Shown: positions 13,158 through 25,190 of the stretch, one piece after another
How the letters are laid out: every line of letters starts with the position of its first letter
Position numbering within the stretch: the first letter of the stretch is position 1
From: Gerris lacustris
Taxonomy: Eukaryota; Arthropoda; Insecta; Hemiptera; Gerridae
Assembly (NCBI GenBank): GCA_951217055.1
Contig: OX578280.1
Coordinates: 46,441,882 to 46,505,881 of the forward strand
Length of the DNA: 64,000 bases
Direction of reading: 5' to 3'
Program-made: the position numbers and the translations under genes
The notes under the pieces: model-generated
Database searches by the model: none
Seen by the model: only the letters and a program-made list of their open reading frames with translations
Told to the model about the DNA's origin: nothing

Positions 13158-13680
13158 AAACCGAATTTCTGTCTGGGAATTTTTGAAATCAGAGACATAA
13201 AAATTGTCGTTTTTCAGAACGATCACATAGCTTCAAATTTTCGTTCTTCAGAACGATCACATTGTATTCAATTAATATAATAAAATACATGTAGAAAAGT
13301 AAAAACGGGTTGGATATTTTATTTTTGTTTTTCTTTTTTTTTTAAAAAAATTCTTTTTTAAATCTTAAACATTGAGGGGGACAAGCCCCCCCCCCCCTCC
13401 CCTTCCCGGCCTGTGGGTCCATTAACCAAATATGGTACTATGATTGAGCTGATAGTCTCCAATGAACCTAAAAAAGGTAATGATGACTGTAAAAATTCTA
13501 ATAAAATCGCAAAAGCATATAATTTTGTACATATTGGCCGCCATCTTGAATTTCTCAAATTGCTCAAGGGTGACAGAGTGGCATCAATCGGATTTTTGAA
13601 ATACACCTTAAATACAACCAAAATCAACAAAAACATTTTATGTATACCTCATTTCCCACTTTTTTGATTGGCACCCTGAC

Positions 13681-14430
13681 TATAATGCATGGTTAAGAAT
13701 TTAAATAATTTACCTTTACTAGGAAAATTAACTAACGTTTTAAAGTATCTACCTACTATTTAATTTAAATTAATATTAGATATCAAATATCAGATAATAT
13801 TTTTTAATTTACAAAAAATATAATTTCTCAAGTTTTCCTAATACTTTGTAATTTTCCTTTGCACAAGGTTTAATGACTAGCTCTAAAAGACAATTTCTGT
13901 CAGTCCGTCTGTTTGGCTGAACACCTATTGAGAACGGCACGACCAATTTCAATTAAATTTGGCAGTTATCTAGATCGCAATCTGAAGACCAACTTAAGTA
14001 ACAGTTATCTATGTGTCTTTCCAAAATGGCAATATCCCAGTAGGTTTTTTTTTCAAATAATGAGTTCGATATAAAAAAGCACAAATCAATCCTTGGTATG
14101 ACAAAAATAATAATAATAATGGGAAGACATTTAATTAAAGTAAAAAAAATCGATTTATAATTTAGAAGCTTATTCGTTGATTATTACATAATTTTTATTT
14201 ATACGTATTAACCTTGACCTTTAAATTGGAATAATTATTTGGAATTATCATTTAAATGAATAAAGCTAAAGAACAGTTTCATTAATTCAATCTGATGAAA
14301 GGGTCTAAGTTTTAATGTGTAAATTCGTATTTAGTATTCAGGAACAATTAATTCTGTTGACAATTCATTCTTAGCAGGAATATTATTTCTTGATTCTTAG
14401 CAATTTATATTCTCCATTTCATTTTTAAAA

Positions 14431-14439
<9 letters not shown>
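13681..14439. other. AT-rich intergenic DNA
   Basis: No gene or RNA is seen. It contains diverged GTCAGTCCGTCTGTTTGGC repeat text at about 13895-13920. Confidence 0.55.
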
Positions 14440-14509
<70 letters not shown>

Positions 14510-14512
14510 GAG

Positions 14513-14543
<31 letters not shown>
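14440..14543. repeat. (AT)n microsatellite
   Basis: About 100 bp of nearly uninterrupted AT dinucleotides, broken by a short AATGAG segment. Confidence 0.95.
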
Positions 14544-14544
<1 letters not shown>

Positions 14545-14798
14545 TAACCTTTAAAAATATTAATGTCTTACTCAGGTAAATAGAACTTTTTTTAATTAAT
14601 AACCGTCCAGTCCTGAGTTACGGGGTTACTGATAAAAACATACCATTTACAGATTTTATATACAGTTATAAAAATGTAATTCTTTATAATCAAAAACATG
14701 AATTAAATGAGGTCTGAAGTTATTTGAGTTACGTTAACTTAGGCATCCACGGGTTGACTCATAATAAATAGCTAGGTTTTCCGATTTTCCGGAGAAAT

Positions 14799-15195
14799 CT
14801 ACATCACGAAGGATTTGAAGTCCGACTTTTCACTTCCACTGCAGGAAGCATGTTTAGGGGTTTGATGCATCGTTATTTTTATTTGAAGCAACCACAAGAT
14901 ATAATGATCTTCTTGAGTAACAATCTCGTTAAGTAACAAGCTATACTGATCTGTAGTACATTCTGTACACTCCCTAAAGATGCTTCGAGCATTGGAAGAG
15001 AACCTTAAAACCCGGACTTTAAACCCTTTGTTAACGCTTAAGTACCTCAAGGCCTCTGCTGAAACAATAACATGGGCAGCAAACAAGAGTGCCTTGAAGC
15101 CCCTGAGGACCGTCTTACACCTCCGTGACGCAAATTTCACCAGAAAACCAAGGTATATAAGTTGGATATGGTTTGTGGTGATTGGAGGAGGTTAG
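14799..15195 (-). other. Unassigned open frames on both strands
   Basis: A 113-residue frame on the minus strand (14799-15140, starting MKFASRRCKTVLRGFKALLF) overlaps a 71-residue frame on the plus strand (14980-15195). Base composition is less AT-rich than the flanks. I recognise neither protein. It may be an eroded mobile-element piece or chance. Confidence 0.2.
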
Positions 15196-15940
15196 AGTTG
15201 AGATTGGGTGTAGTTAGAGGCTGGCGGAGGAGAATAGAGGGTTTTAGTGGTAGTGAAATAGGTTGTTGGAGATGGCTAGAATAAGAGGGCTGAAGGTGGT
15301 TTTTGGTATGTAGAGTGTCTGAATGGTTAGTACCAAATAATTTGGTCTTCTATCATTAATATTGGTCCATTAATGGAAGAAACGTTCGTAAACAACCGAA
15401 ATACTAGTGGACAATTACCTTCTTTTAAAAAGTTAAGTGTAGAGACTAGAGATAAGTCAGCGATTTTTTTTCTCTATATTGTGTAGAAGGCGGTATTTAG
15501 TATTTTTTTAAAGTGTGAGTGAAGGAGGGGCTGTGTAGGAACGTTACCCTTGACCCCTCCCCCCTCCCTGACCGGGTCAGGAGCTATGAGTGTACAAAGG
15601 AACCTTGACTCCTGGATACTAAGGGTTCCTTCTCCTTCAACAGTATTGGGAAAGTCTGCTCCACTTCTACAGTAACATTACTAACTCAACTCAACCAAGT
15701 TGACCCACACCTAGAGCAAACAAAACAACAACAAAATCTTCCAAATAAATCATCATAAGAGACACAAATGTACAAGGAAAAAGTAAATTAAGAAAAAAAA
15801 TCCTACCAATAATACTGACCATTTAAAAAAAACACATAAAACTTAAATCCATTTTACAAATTTAAAAGTATAAATGCTATCAAAAAATTTAACAAAAAAA
15901 GAATAAAAATTAAAAGGAAAATCTTCTTTAATATACAGGG
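15196..15940. other. G-rich then C-rich asymmetric stretch
   Basis: The + strand is G/T-rich to about 15340 (GGAGGAGG, GGTGGT patterns), then has a short C-rich segment near 15550. No gene is recognised. Confidence 0.4.
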
Positions 15941-16273
15941 TGATTAATTTTTAACGTTAAAAAACATTATACAGGGAACAAAAAAGTACCTATAGACCCC
16001 TACTTAATTCTTATTCGTTCAGTAGCCACTTTAAAATTTGTCAAGAAACTTTTCAAGAAAAATGTTCAAGTTGGAAAAGCAATCTTCTACCAACAAATTG
16101 GGTTTTTTTTTTAGGAACATTCTCAATGTTTTCTAATGACTTCTTTACATGTTTTTAAGCGACTTTTAAAAAAATGTTTAGCAGTACGCCGTTAATGCTT
16201 GAAATATGTATGACATGAACATATGTCTGTCAAAAAAGCTAATGGAATAGGGTAGTTTTGTAGCTTATCAAAG

Positions 16274-16306
<33 letters not shown>

Positions 16307-17880
16307 AAACATATTAACTTCCTCGCGTCCTATAATTGGTCATATTATGGTCACTAGGGAATTTAAAGTGTGGTTGTTTGGACCTGTTTCAATTCCCAGA
16401 GAAGGAAGAAATTAATTAAAATTATAAAAAAAAACTGTTTATCTCTCAGCGTTTAGACCTTTATTTCTGTGAAGACGAAACAATTGAAATTAAACCAATT
16501 CAAACTTTTAATCTTATTATTTTTAGAAGTTTTTGTATCACACCTAATTCTATTCTATGAATTTGTAGCGGTTAAAAATCTTTGATGCAAACGTTTTCTA
16601 AGAAAACTTGTATCGTGGCAACCTGCAACTATATTATATTTCATTTCCTTCTTATTCAGTCTATTTCCTTTATATACTAGGCATCGCATCAAATCGCATG
16701 GCTCTATCATTGAAACGAACGTAATGGAATAAAATATTTGATAGTTAATCATGATGATTGAGAGTTCATATTTAAAGTTAAAGAATATTTTAGTAATAGA
16801 GAGCCTTGTAGTGGGGGAGAAGGGTTATTCTACTATATTCCTTAATTCTTCTACACGTCCCGGCCATTCCACTTCAACTATTAAATATGTATCACTTCGA
16901 TACACAAAAACTACTGCATGTATAAAGTTAAAATTTTACATGCGGGTTTCAATTGTGTTTTAGACGATGTATATGAAGTTTTGTTAAAATCGTTACGTTA
17001 GAACGTAAGATATCGGTAAAAACATTGTTTTCTCTATTTTTAGCATTTAGGTCCTCTTTTAGTTTTAGCGATCTTTCACACTTCATAGCAGTGTCGCTGT
17101 TAGTTTTATTAAAAATTGTATTTGAAAAAAATGTTTATCTCGTCGAATAGATAAAGCTAGAATTTTATCCCTTCACGAAATTCCAATTTTAATTTTGAAG
17201 CGCACGTTTAGCGAGCGTTCCGCGCGAACGCTTGGGCAGACAACGTTGTCCAACGAACTCGTCCTGACCATTGGTAAAATAAATAAAAAACATTTTTGAT
17301 CGGAGATCATTAGGATTGAGATTCGAGATTTAACTGTACGTCAATAAAACCCAATTGTTTGTCTTTATATAAAACAAGCCTTTATATTAACCGATAAATT
17401 ATTTTTTATAAAATGTAAATAAAAAAGTATTTTATTTGTTGGCCTTCGCTGATCACTGAAAGGTTGGAAAGTCCTTCAGAGTAGCTTCCTTGTACGCTTC
17501 CAAGGAAACTTAATATAATAAATATTCTTTACAAATCCTAATCCAGAAATAAATATAGTATGATTATGATTTAAAATAAAACGAGAAACAATCCAACAAG
17601 ATATGCAGTTACAATAAAAGGGAAAACAAATAACAAATCAACCTATTCTTCAAATCTCCCTGTGTGATCATAAGTAAAGGTGTAATATAGTTAATTGAAA
17701 ATATGACGGAAGTTTTTATCTTACCTGTTACCATAATACAGTACGATAAATAGTGAATATATTTTTAAAACAATTAGGTTTTTTTTGTTACTATTATACG
17801 TTTGAAACTCCATTTTAGAGGGTTTTAGTTATGCCATGATTATCCTCCCCTCCCGTAAAACCCCCCCGTTCAGCATTCCC
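15941..17880. other. AT-rich intergenic DNA with transposon-end-like text
   Basis: ATACAGGGTGATTAATTTTT at about 15934 resembles the CAGGGTGAT ends of insect repeats. A 27-base T run is at 16274-16300. A GCGAGCG...CGCGCGAACG CpG patch lies at 17205-17235. No gene is seen. Confidence 0.45.
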
Positions 17881-17887
17881 CATTAGA

Positions 17888-18136
17888 GTGCGTGAAAAAA
17901 AACCGATTGACTTAATAGCAAAACGAAAGTTTCTGACAAAATCATCAAAATCGAGAAACAATTATGAAGGGTCGGATACAACAGATTTACCTTTATCAAA
18001 ACTGTTGCTGATGTCACGACAATCAGACTATGCAAAATTTTTGAAAAAACGCAGGAAAATAAAAAAAAACATTGATGTAAATCGGGTAATTGGTTTCAAA
18101 CGGGTGACTAAAGTAAGATTTAATATAAAATCTTAA
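17888..18136 (+). other. Unassigned 82-residue Lys/Arg-rich frame
   Basis: The frame starts MREKKPIDLIAKRKFLTKSS and ends in VRFNIKS. It is very basic, with no recognised domain, no flanking gene and no clear splice context. AT-rich DNA yields lysine-rich frames by chance, so this is weakly supported. Confidence 0.15.
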
Positions 18137-19172
18137 ATCAAGATTTTCCTGAGGAGGTCTAATCAGTGATTCTGTGAATCATGACGTTTCGAAATTTCTA
18201 ACCCATTTCAGAGATAATTCTCAAGGGATTTGCTCATGTTGAGAGTAGTCTGCTCTTGAAACTGTTGTGCTAATAAATCTTATCTTCGGAAACTCCCTAG
18301 AGAATAATCCCTGAACCGCAAAATCAGGAACCGCAAAATCTCCTTCAGAATAATTAGAGTAATACACAGACACAGAATTGGCAATGAAAATAAAAATCAT
18401 AACCTATATTTTAAAACATCAGTTCATTCGTGTTAGTTATAAATAGAATTTAGGCAATTACCTTAGGGGAAATGTTGAGAGAACAAGGTAAAATATTCAT
18501 TGCTTCCATCGTTTCCACGATCATTATGATATTTACGAAAATAGCATCCATTACCGCATCGTGGTCACAAAGAAACAAAAAAAAGGCACGGACACAAACT
18601 GTAAAATTAACAACGAAATTTATTATCGTTTCCGCAATATCAATAATTCGAACGCACATTAATAAATCGAACACACGTCAATATCAATAATACGAACACA
18701 CGTTAATAAATCAAAGGAATTGAAAAAAAAACAAACATGTATTTAGCGGCTATTAATATTAAAAAGCATACTGTATAACGAATTAAACTAAAGAATTACA
18801 TTTAAACTTGATAGAGAGTACAATTTCTCAAACTTACACAGTCAAAATCAAAGTCCACTCACTAAACTAAACATACGACTTTTTAAAAATTTGAAAACAA
18901 TTTCTTTCAATCACTGTGACCAACTCACTAACTATTAATAATAATAAAATAAATGTTTTCTAAATTAAGAGCTACTATTCACGAAACATTTTGTTTTAAC
19001 AGATGTTAATATTTTTGTTTATTAAATATACTTTTTAAGACGATAACTTTAAATTATTGGAGTAAATTTTTAATTAATATCCTAATTTATTTGTTAATAT
19101 TTTAAATTTGATTGGAAATTTTTATAAGATAACTCTGCGTATTATTAAAGGCTCTTAATATATAAAGATTGA

Positions 19173-19202
19173 CTGAGGATGACCTTAAAGAAAGGGTCAA
19201 AA
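19173..19202 (+). ncRNA. Hammerhead-like motif, solo copy
   Basis: CTGAGGA (19173-19179), a hairpin GACC/GGTC (19181-19184 with 19095+100 to 19198, i.e. 19195-19198) and then AAAACGTCAAAAT. This is the order of a hammerhead core and closely resembles the 3' region of Penelope-like elements, except that the expected GAAA reads AAAA, so cleavage activity is unlikely. Confidence 0.35.
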
Positions 19203-19506
19203 CGTCAAAATCAAATTATTTAATTTGTATTCTTCGCACCTAAAGGGATCTTGCTTAAACACTGAGATCTTGCTTATTAATATTTTAAATTATTGTATAA
19301 TATTATCTCTTGTCATTTTAAATTTGAGTTTTCAATGTATTTAGAATTGGTAATTACCTTTTTATTTATAGTAGATTACTTATTATTTGGAGTGCAAAAT
19401 AATTATTTTGATTACGGAAAATATTGTATTTATTTTCAGTCTAATAAATGCAGTGCATATTATACATAGAAAATGCATTCTTTTGATTCTTTATTTTATG
19501 TTATTT

Positions 19507-20002
19507 CAGTGGCGTATCCAGGGGAGGGGGGGCACGTGCCCCCCAGACCCAATAGAGTAAAAAAAAAAAAAAAAAAAATACCGCCGTATTTTTTTTATGG
19601 CATATTTTTTACATTCACCTCATATTCAATTTCACCTCAGAAATGCATAAAAGCGCTGTTTTTAGAGGTAATATTGTCAAAATTTTCCGGGGTAGGGCCC
19701 CCGGATCCCCTGCCATAAATCCCCCCCCAATAATTAACTGCAGACGACGCCCATGACTTACAGTAAGATATTGTACTGCAGTAAGCATCAGCATAACATT
19801 TTCTAACGAATACGTTCTAAAAGAGTTCTTGTTACTTGGGCGCGGAGATTATTGTTTTGTTTATTAGTTGTACATTTTTTTTAGGGGGGTGGGGGGGGGG
19901 GGGGCAGCTTCTTTGTTAAATAAGTTGTTCCCTTTTCTTGTTACCACTACGAATACCCCCCCCCCCCCCCCCCCCTAGACCTAGCCGCTGGATACGCCAC
20001 TG
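19507..20002. mobile_element. hAT-type non-autonomous element, 496 bp
   Basis: Perfect 15-bp inverted ends CAGTGGCGTATCCAG (19507-19521) and CTGGATACGCCACTG (19988-20002). It is flanked by a perfect 8-bp target duplication TGTTATTT (19499-19506 and 20003-20010), the length made by hAT transposases. The interior has G-, C- and A-runs and no transposase. The intact ends and duplication suggest a fairly recent insertion. Confidence 0.93.
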
Positions 20003-20115
20003 TGTTATTTACAATTTTCACTTCTTCATAGTAGTATTGTTATCCTTTTTTGACCTTTAGTAATATCTTATTTATTAAACATAAAATATATTAAATATGT
20101 GGTGTATTGTTTAGG

Positions 20116-20274
20116 ATGCCTGAAAACAGTAGGAATAGAGGAGGTGTAGGTGTGGACTCAAGGCCCTCTCCACCTAGGATACAAGTAACCGCGAAGGTTC
20201 TATTCGGCTCCGTATCAGCCATATCATCTATGAAACAAGCGGAAAAAATACACAACAACAGAAATAAATGGTAA
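20116..20274 (+). CDS. Candidate 52-residue frame or isolated exon, unknown function
   Basis: An ATG frame (MPENSRNRGGVGVDSRPSPP, then RIQVTAKVLFGSVSA and a basic end) lies in a patch clearly less AT-rich than its surroundings. It starts one base after an acceptor-like TTTAG and ends beside a donor-like ATG|GTAAAA at 20270-20271, so it could be a first coding exon. I recognise no family; a retroelement scrap is equally possible. Confidence 0.25.
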   Translation: MPENSRNRGGVGVDSRPSPPRIQVTAKVLFGSVSAISSMKQAEKIHNNRNKW

Positions 20275-20689
20275 AAAATAGTTTGTCAATGTTAATAAAA
20301 TATTATGTGTATTATTTTGAGAATAAGAGCCGTTTTGAAAAGGCTTAGAAAAGTGGCTCCACTCCAATGTGAATGTGTGTTATGAATAAATTGTAGTATA
20401 AGCCCTTTGGCAAGTCTGGTCTGTTGTGCCACACAGAGTTGATTAGTTAGAGTAAGTAATTTAACTGTTAACTCTCATACATCTTGTATCCAGATAAATG
20501 TGGTTAACATTGTTGCCTAAGCCAAATTAATAAATTCAATGAAAAATGAATAAAATATCTACAAACTTCCGCTGGTATTAGTAAATTCTAAAGGGAATAC
20601 ATGTATGCAAGATACCAGCAACATATATTTGATACCATGGCACTCAACATTTTAACATGGTTGACAAGTTACTGTCAACTTGTTGCCTG

Positions 20690-20835
20690 GCCTGTACCAC
20701 GTTTGTAATTTCCTTACTTTGGACACTTGCTCTTGGCTCTTAGCACAATTCCAGGGAGAGAGGACATTTTTTCTATGATAATACTTGTCAGAGTGTAGCC
20801 TGATAACACTATTTTAGCAACCTTTCATCCTTCAC
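20690..20835. repeat. Dispersed repeat copy (pairs with 28318-28445)
   Basis: Shares GGACACTTGC, AGCACAATT.CAGGGAGA, TGATAATACTTGTCAGAG and CTATTTTAG blocks with 28318-28445 in the same orientation. The family is not recognised. Confidence 0.75.
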
Positions 20836-23085
20836 CAGTTATAATATCAGTGTTATTTACAGCAAGAGCTGATTTTGCTAAGTTCAAGATAAAGGGACCT
20901 CCTCTATATAATTACATATAATGAGCAGAGATGCGGTGATACACTCATCTCTCATACCAACACCTAATTTCTGCTGAAAATAAAAAAAAATAATAATATC
21001 ATTGAACTGATGTCTAATTATAAAAATTAAAAAAGTTTACACGACCCAGTATAAGTTAATTTACCATAAAGCTTTAAGATGATAGGTGAACAAAAAAATT
21101 AATAAATGAATGCCATTTATTGGTTATTATTGTATTATTTACATGAATTATTTATTTCTCTCTTCTTTTTTCTACTTGAACTAAAACTGCAATTAGAAGC
21201 GGCTTGTGAGTCTATTATTATATATTAATTATTATAAAGTCAATTTTAAATTAAACTTTAACAATGTGAAAAAAGAAAGAAAAAGTGAGTTTAATATTTC
21301 ACACCTTTTCTTTTATGATCTTAAATCAATATTCACCAACAATAAATTATTATCCATAGACAAATAAAAACTTTCATAATAACTAATGATCTATCATGTG
21401 GTAATTAGCTCTAGGATTTAAAAATCATTTTGAAAGTGAATATGTTTTGTTTTTAAACCACCATTCACTGACTAACAAAGGAAGAAAGAGGGAAAAAATA
21501 TAATAATAAGATAATTAGAAAATCAGGTCACGTAAACCTCTTTTGTACAGACTTTCCCTAGACAATATAATAAGAGCAAGACAATTTATTGAGACAGACA
21601 ATGCAAATATCTAAATTCTTCTTCTTTTGAAAATAAAATTTTAAAAAAATTGCTGGAAAATTCAAAAAAGTCCATTTATTAACAGCTTTTTAAAACTAAA
21701 AATGTTGACAAGAATTAATTAAGAATAGAGAGAATAGATTATGTACTTTAAACTACTACTGTAAAACCTCTTCTAATGCTCTAAACTAATCTTATTTATC
21801 TTATTTAATAAATGGCTTTTGTTGGCTATTTGTGGGCTAATTTTGACACAGCATCTAAATTTTATTTAATTCAGTCAAGTAGTTTACAAAATATGGGCGT
21901 TCACAAACATGTTGATCGACAGACACAAGACCAAAAATGTTGGCAGGGGTCTGAAAGGCATTTCAATTAAGGAAAATTTTAATAAGGCGGGAAACAAAAA
22001 AAAATTCAGAATGATGACAATTGTTCGGTTACATTTAGTAAGCTCCGAAGCAATAAATTATCACCAAAGGAAATATTCATAATATTTATTTTTCCACTGA
22101 TAAATGTTCAGAACTAACACTTTTTTTATTTGATTTTAGATCTTTCCCTTTGTATTGAATAAGATGGATCTCTTATTGCGATGGCTGTGAAAAAATAAAA
22201 ACCACAATATTGAACCTATTTCCTTCCACTTTAGGGAAGAATGAGAAAAAAGAAAAACATGAAAATAAAGTTCAATTGTTGTTGACAAAAGACAAAAACA
22301 GAAAATGAAATGAAAGGCAAAAGAGACAAAAAAGAAAGAAAAATGGATGAAAGAAAAATACCTCCGATTTAATAAGAAATGCGCCTGTGATTTATAATTA
22401 ATAATTTATATAAATATTATTTTTAAAAAACTATAACTACGTAAAAAGAATATTGCACTTGATAAGGCATGGGATGAAGAAATTTTGTAGGGGTTCTCAC
22501 AATTTGTTTTGAGATATTTATTTATTATTTTTTTATGAAAAAGTATACTAATTTTTAATAATTTACTATGGTTTATTATAAATATATTAATTTATTTTTG
22601 AGCTTGAATAAGTTAATCCTTTTTTGTATAAGTTGGCATAAGAATGCATTTAAAAGTTGTAACACTATGGTTGCTCAGTGTTTAGTAAATTGCTATTATG
22701 GAAATTTTTCTCAGTGAATATTTTTATGTATAATTTTACTTCAAGTTATAAAAATTAATGAATTTATTCAAACATATGCTAAGAGGAACTAACTTCCGTA
22801 AGAAACATTGGGTTAAAAATAAGATATATGTTAAATAATTTTTAAGGGGAGAGTTAAACAAGGTTCAATTATTGGTCTTCAAATTTTTTCCTGTTGCATT
22901 TCTGTCCATCAGTCCTACTCAATAGAGGAAATAGAATATTTAAAACATCTTTGCCATTGGCTAGCTTAAAAACTAACCACTAGAGCCATCTAGGGATCAG
23001 TTGAAATGAAAGCAACCAAGTAAATGGCTTTTTAAAACGACTTATACTGCTAATAGTTAGATTATTTACTTACTCCTTGGTCCTA
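20836..23085. other. AT-rich intergenic DNA
   Basis: Contains the second copy of the 2860-2975 repeat at 21825-21965; otherwise AT-rich with no recognised gene. Confidence 0.6.
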
Positions 23086-23087
23086 CA

Positions 23088-23293
23088 GATCTACCTCCAC
23101 TCAGTTCCTCTTAAGCTGCGTCAGCCTTAGCATCTCATTCCTCCTGATCTTTTTCTCCACATCTTTTTGACTGCCCTATCTTCCTCCAGTCTCTCCAGAA
23201 GGCCTGTTATCTTAGTCTGATTCTGCATAGGTCTACTAGTTCTCTTTAAGTCCTTATATGCACCTATTCTTCTCAATACTTTCTGTTCCCATC
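23088..23293 (-). pseudogene. Fragment of a non-LTR retrotransposon (LINE) C-terminus
   Basis: Read on the minus strand it gives WEQKVLRRIGAYKDLKRTSR, then GLLERLEEDRAVKKMWRKRS and, after stops, a RSLRGTEWR end. The order G(H).ER...DR..K..W, then R-rich, then W resembles the C-terminal part of many LINE reverse-transcriptase proteins. It has stops and no catalytic motifs, so it is a dead 3' fragment. Confidence 0.45.
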
Positions 23294-24714
23294 TTAGTAG
23301 TACATTTTTTCATCGGCTAGTTCAAAACAAAAGTTAGAAATTAAGTGATCTCCACTTAACTTAGGATCAGTTGAAATAATAAATCTCGGGACAACATCAC
23401 AAACTGGATTCACCAAAGGAAACACCACGTTCTTCAATCAGCTAGTTAAAAAACTAGCCACTATGGCGTACAAGGGATCTGTAACAATGATAGTTCTTTT
23501 AACAACACCACTAATTTAAATGAGTATTAAAATAAAAATAAACAAATGTCACATGACTTCTTCCATTAACCCCTTCAATTGTTAAATAGATGTGTCGTTA
23601 AAAATATTAAGAACTTTCTCACTCTTTATCTTCCCTTAGTTTTGTGTGAAATACAACTAATTTCCCCACTTTATCACTTGCTACAAAAATATAAATGAGA
23701 TCACAACAGACACATCCAGTCATATATTACAAGAGAAAACAATTTTATACACTCTCTCCCATTTCTTACCTCTCAATTACAAACTCTGCACTATTTTTTT
23801 TTAAGTGTAGTTACCACATTTTATTTTAAGCAAAGAAATGTTTCTTTTTAATTATTATTTAGCTAATATTTATATATTTATTATTTCCAAGCTTTTTGTT
23901 TCTATGCATACCTGTCTAATTAGGTATTTATGAAGTAACACAAAAATGTATAATTAATTATGTAAAAATTAAATTAATAAATATCTTGTGTAAATTGAAG
24001 TATTTAATTTGTTATACCCAGTTTAGTTTAGTTTTTTTTATAATACATAAGTTTTTGTGATCAAATAAAAAATAAAAAAATAAAATCTTGTAGTTTTTAT
24101 TTCTTGATTAGTTGAATCTGAAAGGGAATAAAAGGCTTTTTTTTTATGGATTATTTACAAATGAAGAAGTTATTTGTTGAAAAGAAACTGAAGTCCTTTT
24201 ATTTATTAAAACATTCAACTAATGTTGCATAAATAAGGTAAAAATATAACAATAATCAATTATTTTATATAGATATAAGTTACCAATTTGTTACATATAA
24301 ACAAAAAAGGGTAATTTTTAGTCAGCTTGAGATTAATCCATCGAGAAGGTGAAATATAGCAAAAGTGTGCCCTTTTTAATTCTTCTTAGACCTCAAATAA
24401 TCAAAATAAGAGTTATATTTTGCTTTCAAATCATAAAAAAATGTTTTAAAAAAAATAATACGCGGCGCAACCTGTGAAGGGCTAAGTCAGCCAAAGGTTA
24501 AATTTTGTTGCTGCATCTGCAAAATTGAGAAGAGAATTAATACTTAAGCTCATTCAAAATGGAAACCAGAGTAATTTCTCTATATTAGAGTAAGAAGAAT
24601 TAAAACCAATTGTTAACATACTTCTTACAGTATTAATAATTTTCTTTATTAAGCTGTTTCACGTGAAAGTTCATGCTTCACTTCCAAAAATAAGAACTGG
24701 TTTAACAACACTAT
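23294..24714. other. AT-rich intergenic DNA
   Basis: No gene or clear repeat boundary is seen. A short ATCGGCTAGTTCAAAACAA / ATCAGCTAGTTAAAAAACT repeat (about 23312 and 23437) and AACTAGCCACTA-type text suggest one eroded duplication. Confidence 0.5.
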
Positions 24715-25190
24715 TCAATTATAGAGTGTTCTGTGATTGGTTTCATAATGTAGTTCTAAGTCTACCAGTGGTGACCATGTCATAGTGCACGAGGGTTCGT
24801 TCCAATGGTTACCACAAGCTTTCGACCAGCTGTCAGCCATCTCCTCCAGTTCACGTAAGTTACTTTCATCAGGTGGCCGGATCATGCACATGCTTAGGAG
24901 GTAGATCTTCAGTCTAAATTGTAAGGCCTGCCTGATCGTGTGTACCCAACTAAATAGTTAAAGTTTTAAAAACAAATTAAATTATAACTATCATCCTAGA
25001 AGAGATTAAAAAAAAATAAAATTAACAGCAAATTGAAAGTATTAAATCACAATTAAAAGTAAAAAATCAAAAAGATCTGAAAATCATGAATTAGCTGGAG
25101 AAGATGACAAGATGAGATGAATGGAGGCTTGACGCAAGGGAAGTCAAAGTCTACTTTGGGCTGCAGCGCTCCAGAAGTAAGCATGTTTTC
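24715..25190 (-). other. Short open frame and GC-richer text, probable retroelement piece or exon
   Basis: On the minus strand a 58-residue ATG frame (24891-24715) reads MCMIRPPDESNLRELEEMAD, then SWSKACGNHW, and ends in a TGA. The frame stays open upstream to 24949, where there is an acceptor-like CTATTTAG. Upstream of this, about 25190-25090 reads CTGGAGCGCTGCAGCCCAAA on the same strand, text typical of insect repeats. I do not recognise the protein. Confidence 0.3.

Larger units (their letters stand above)
10531..13680. mobile_element. 3.15-kb TA-flanked mosaic with long inverted ends
   Basis: The ends read GTCAGGGTGCCAA (10531 on) and TTGGCACCCTGAC (to 13680), flanked by TA on both sides. 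The inverted similarity continues inward for about 250 bp, including TGTCACCCTTGAGCA and the AAGATGGCGGC / CAAAATGGCGGC blocks. The centre contains further inverted and direct repeats. No transposase frame is visible, so it is non-autonomous or dead. Confidence 0.7.

Noticed and set aside
18450..18690. Overlapping frames of about 70 residues on both strands
   Set aside because: They mirror each other across an AT-rich segment with repeated AATATCAATAAT.CGAACACACG text; no protein family is recognisable.
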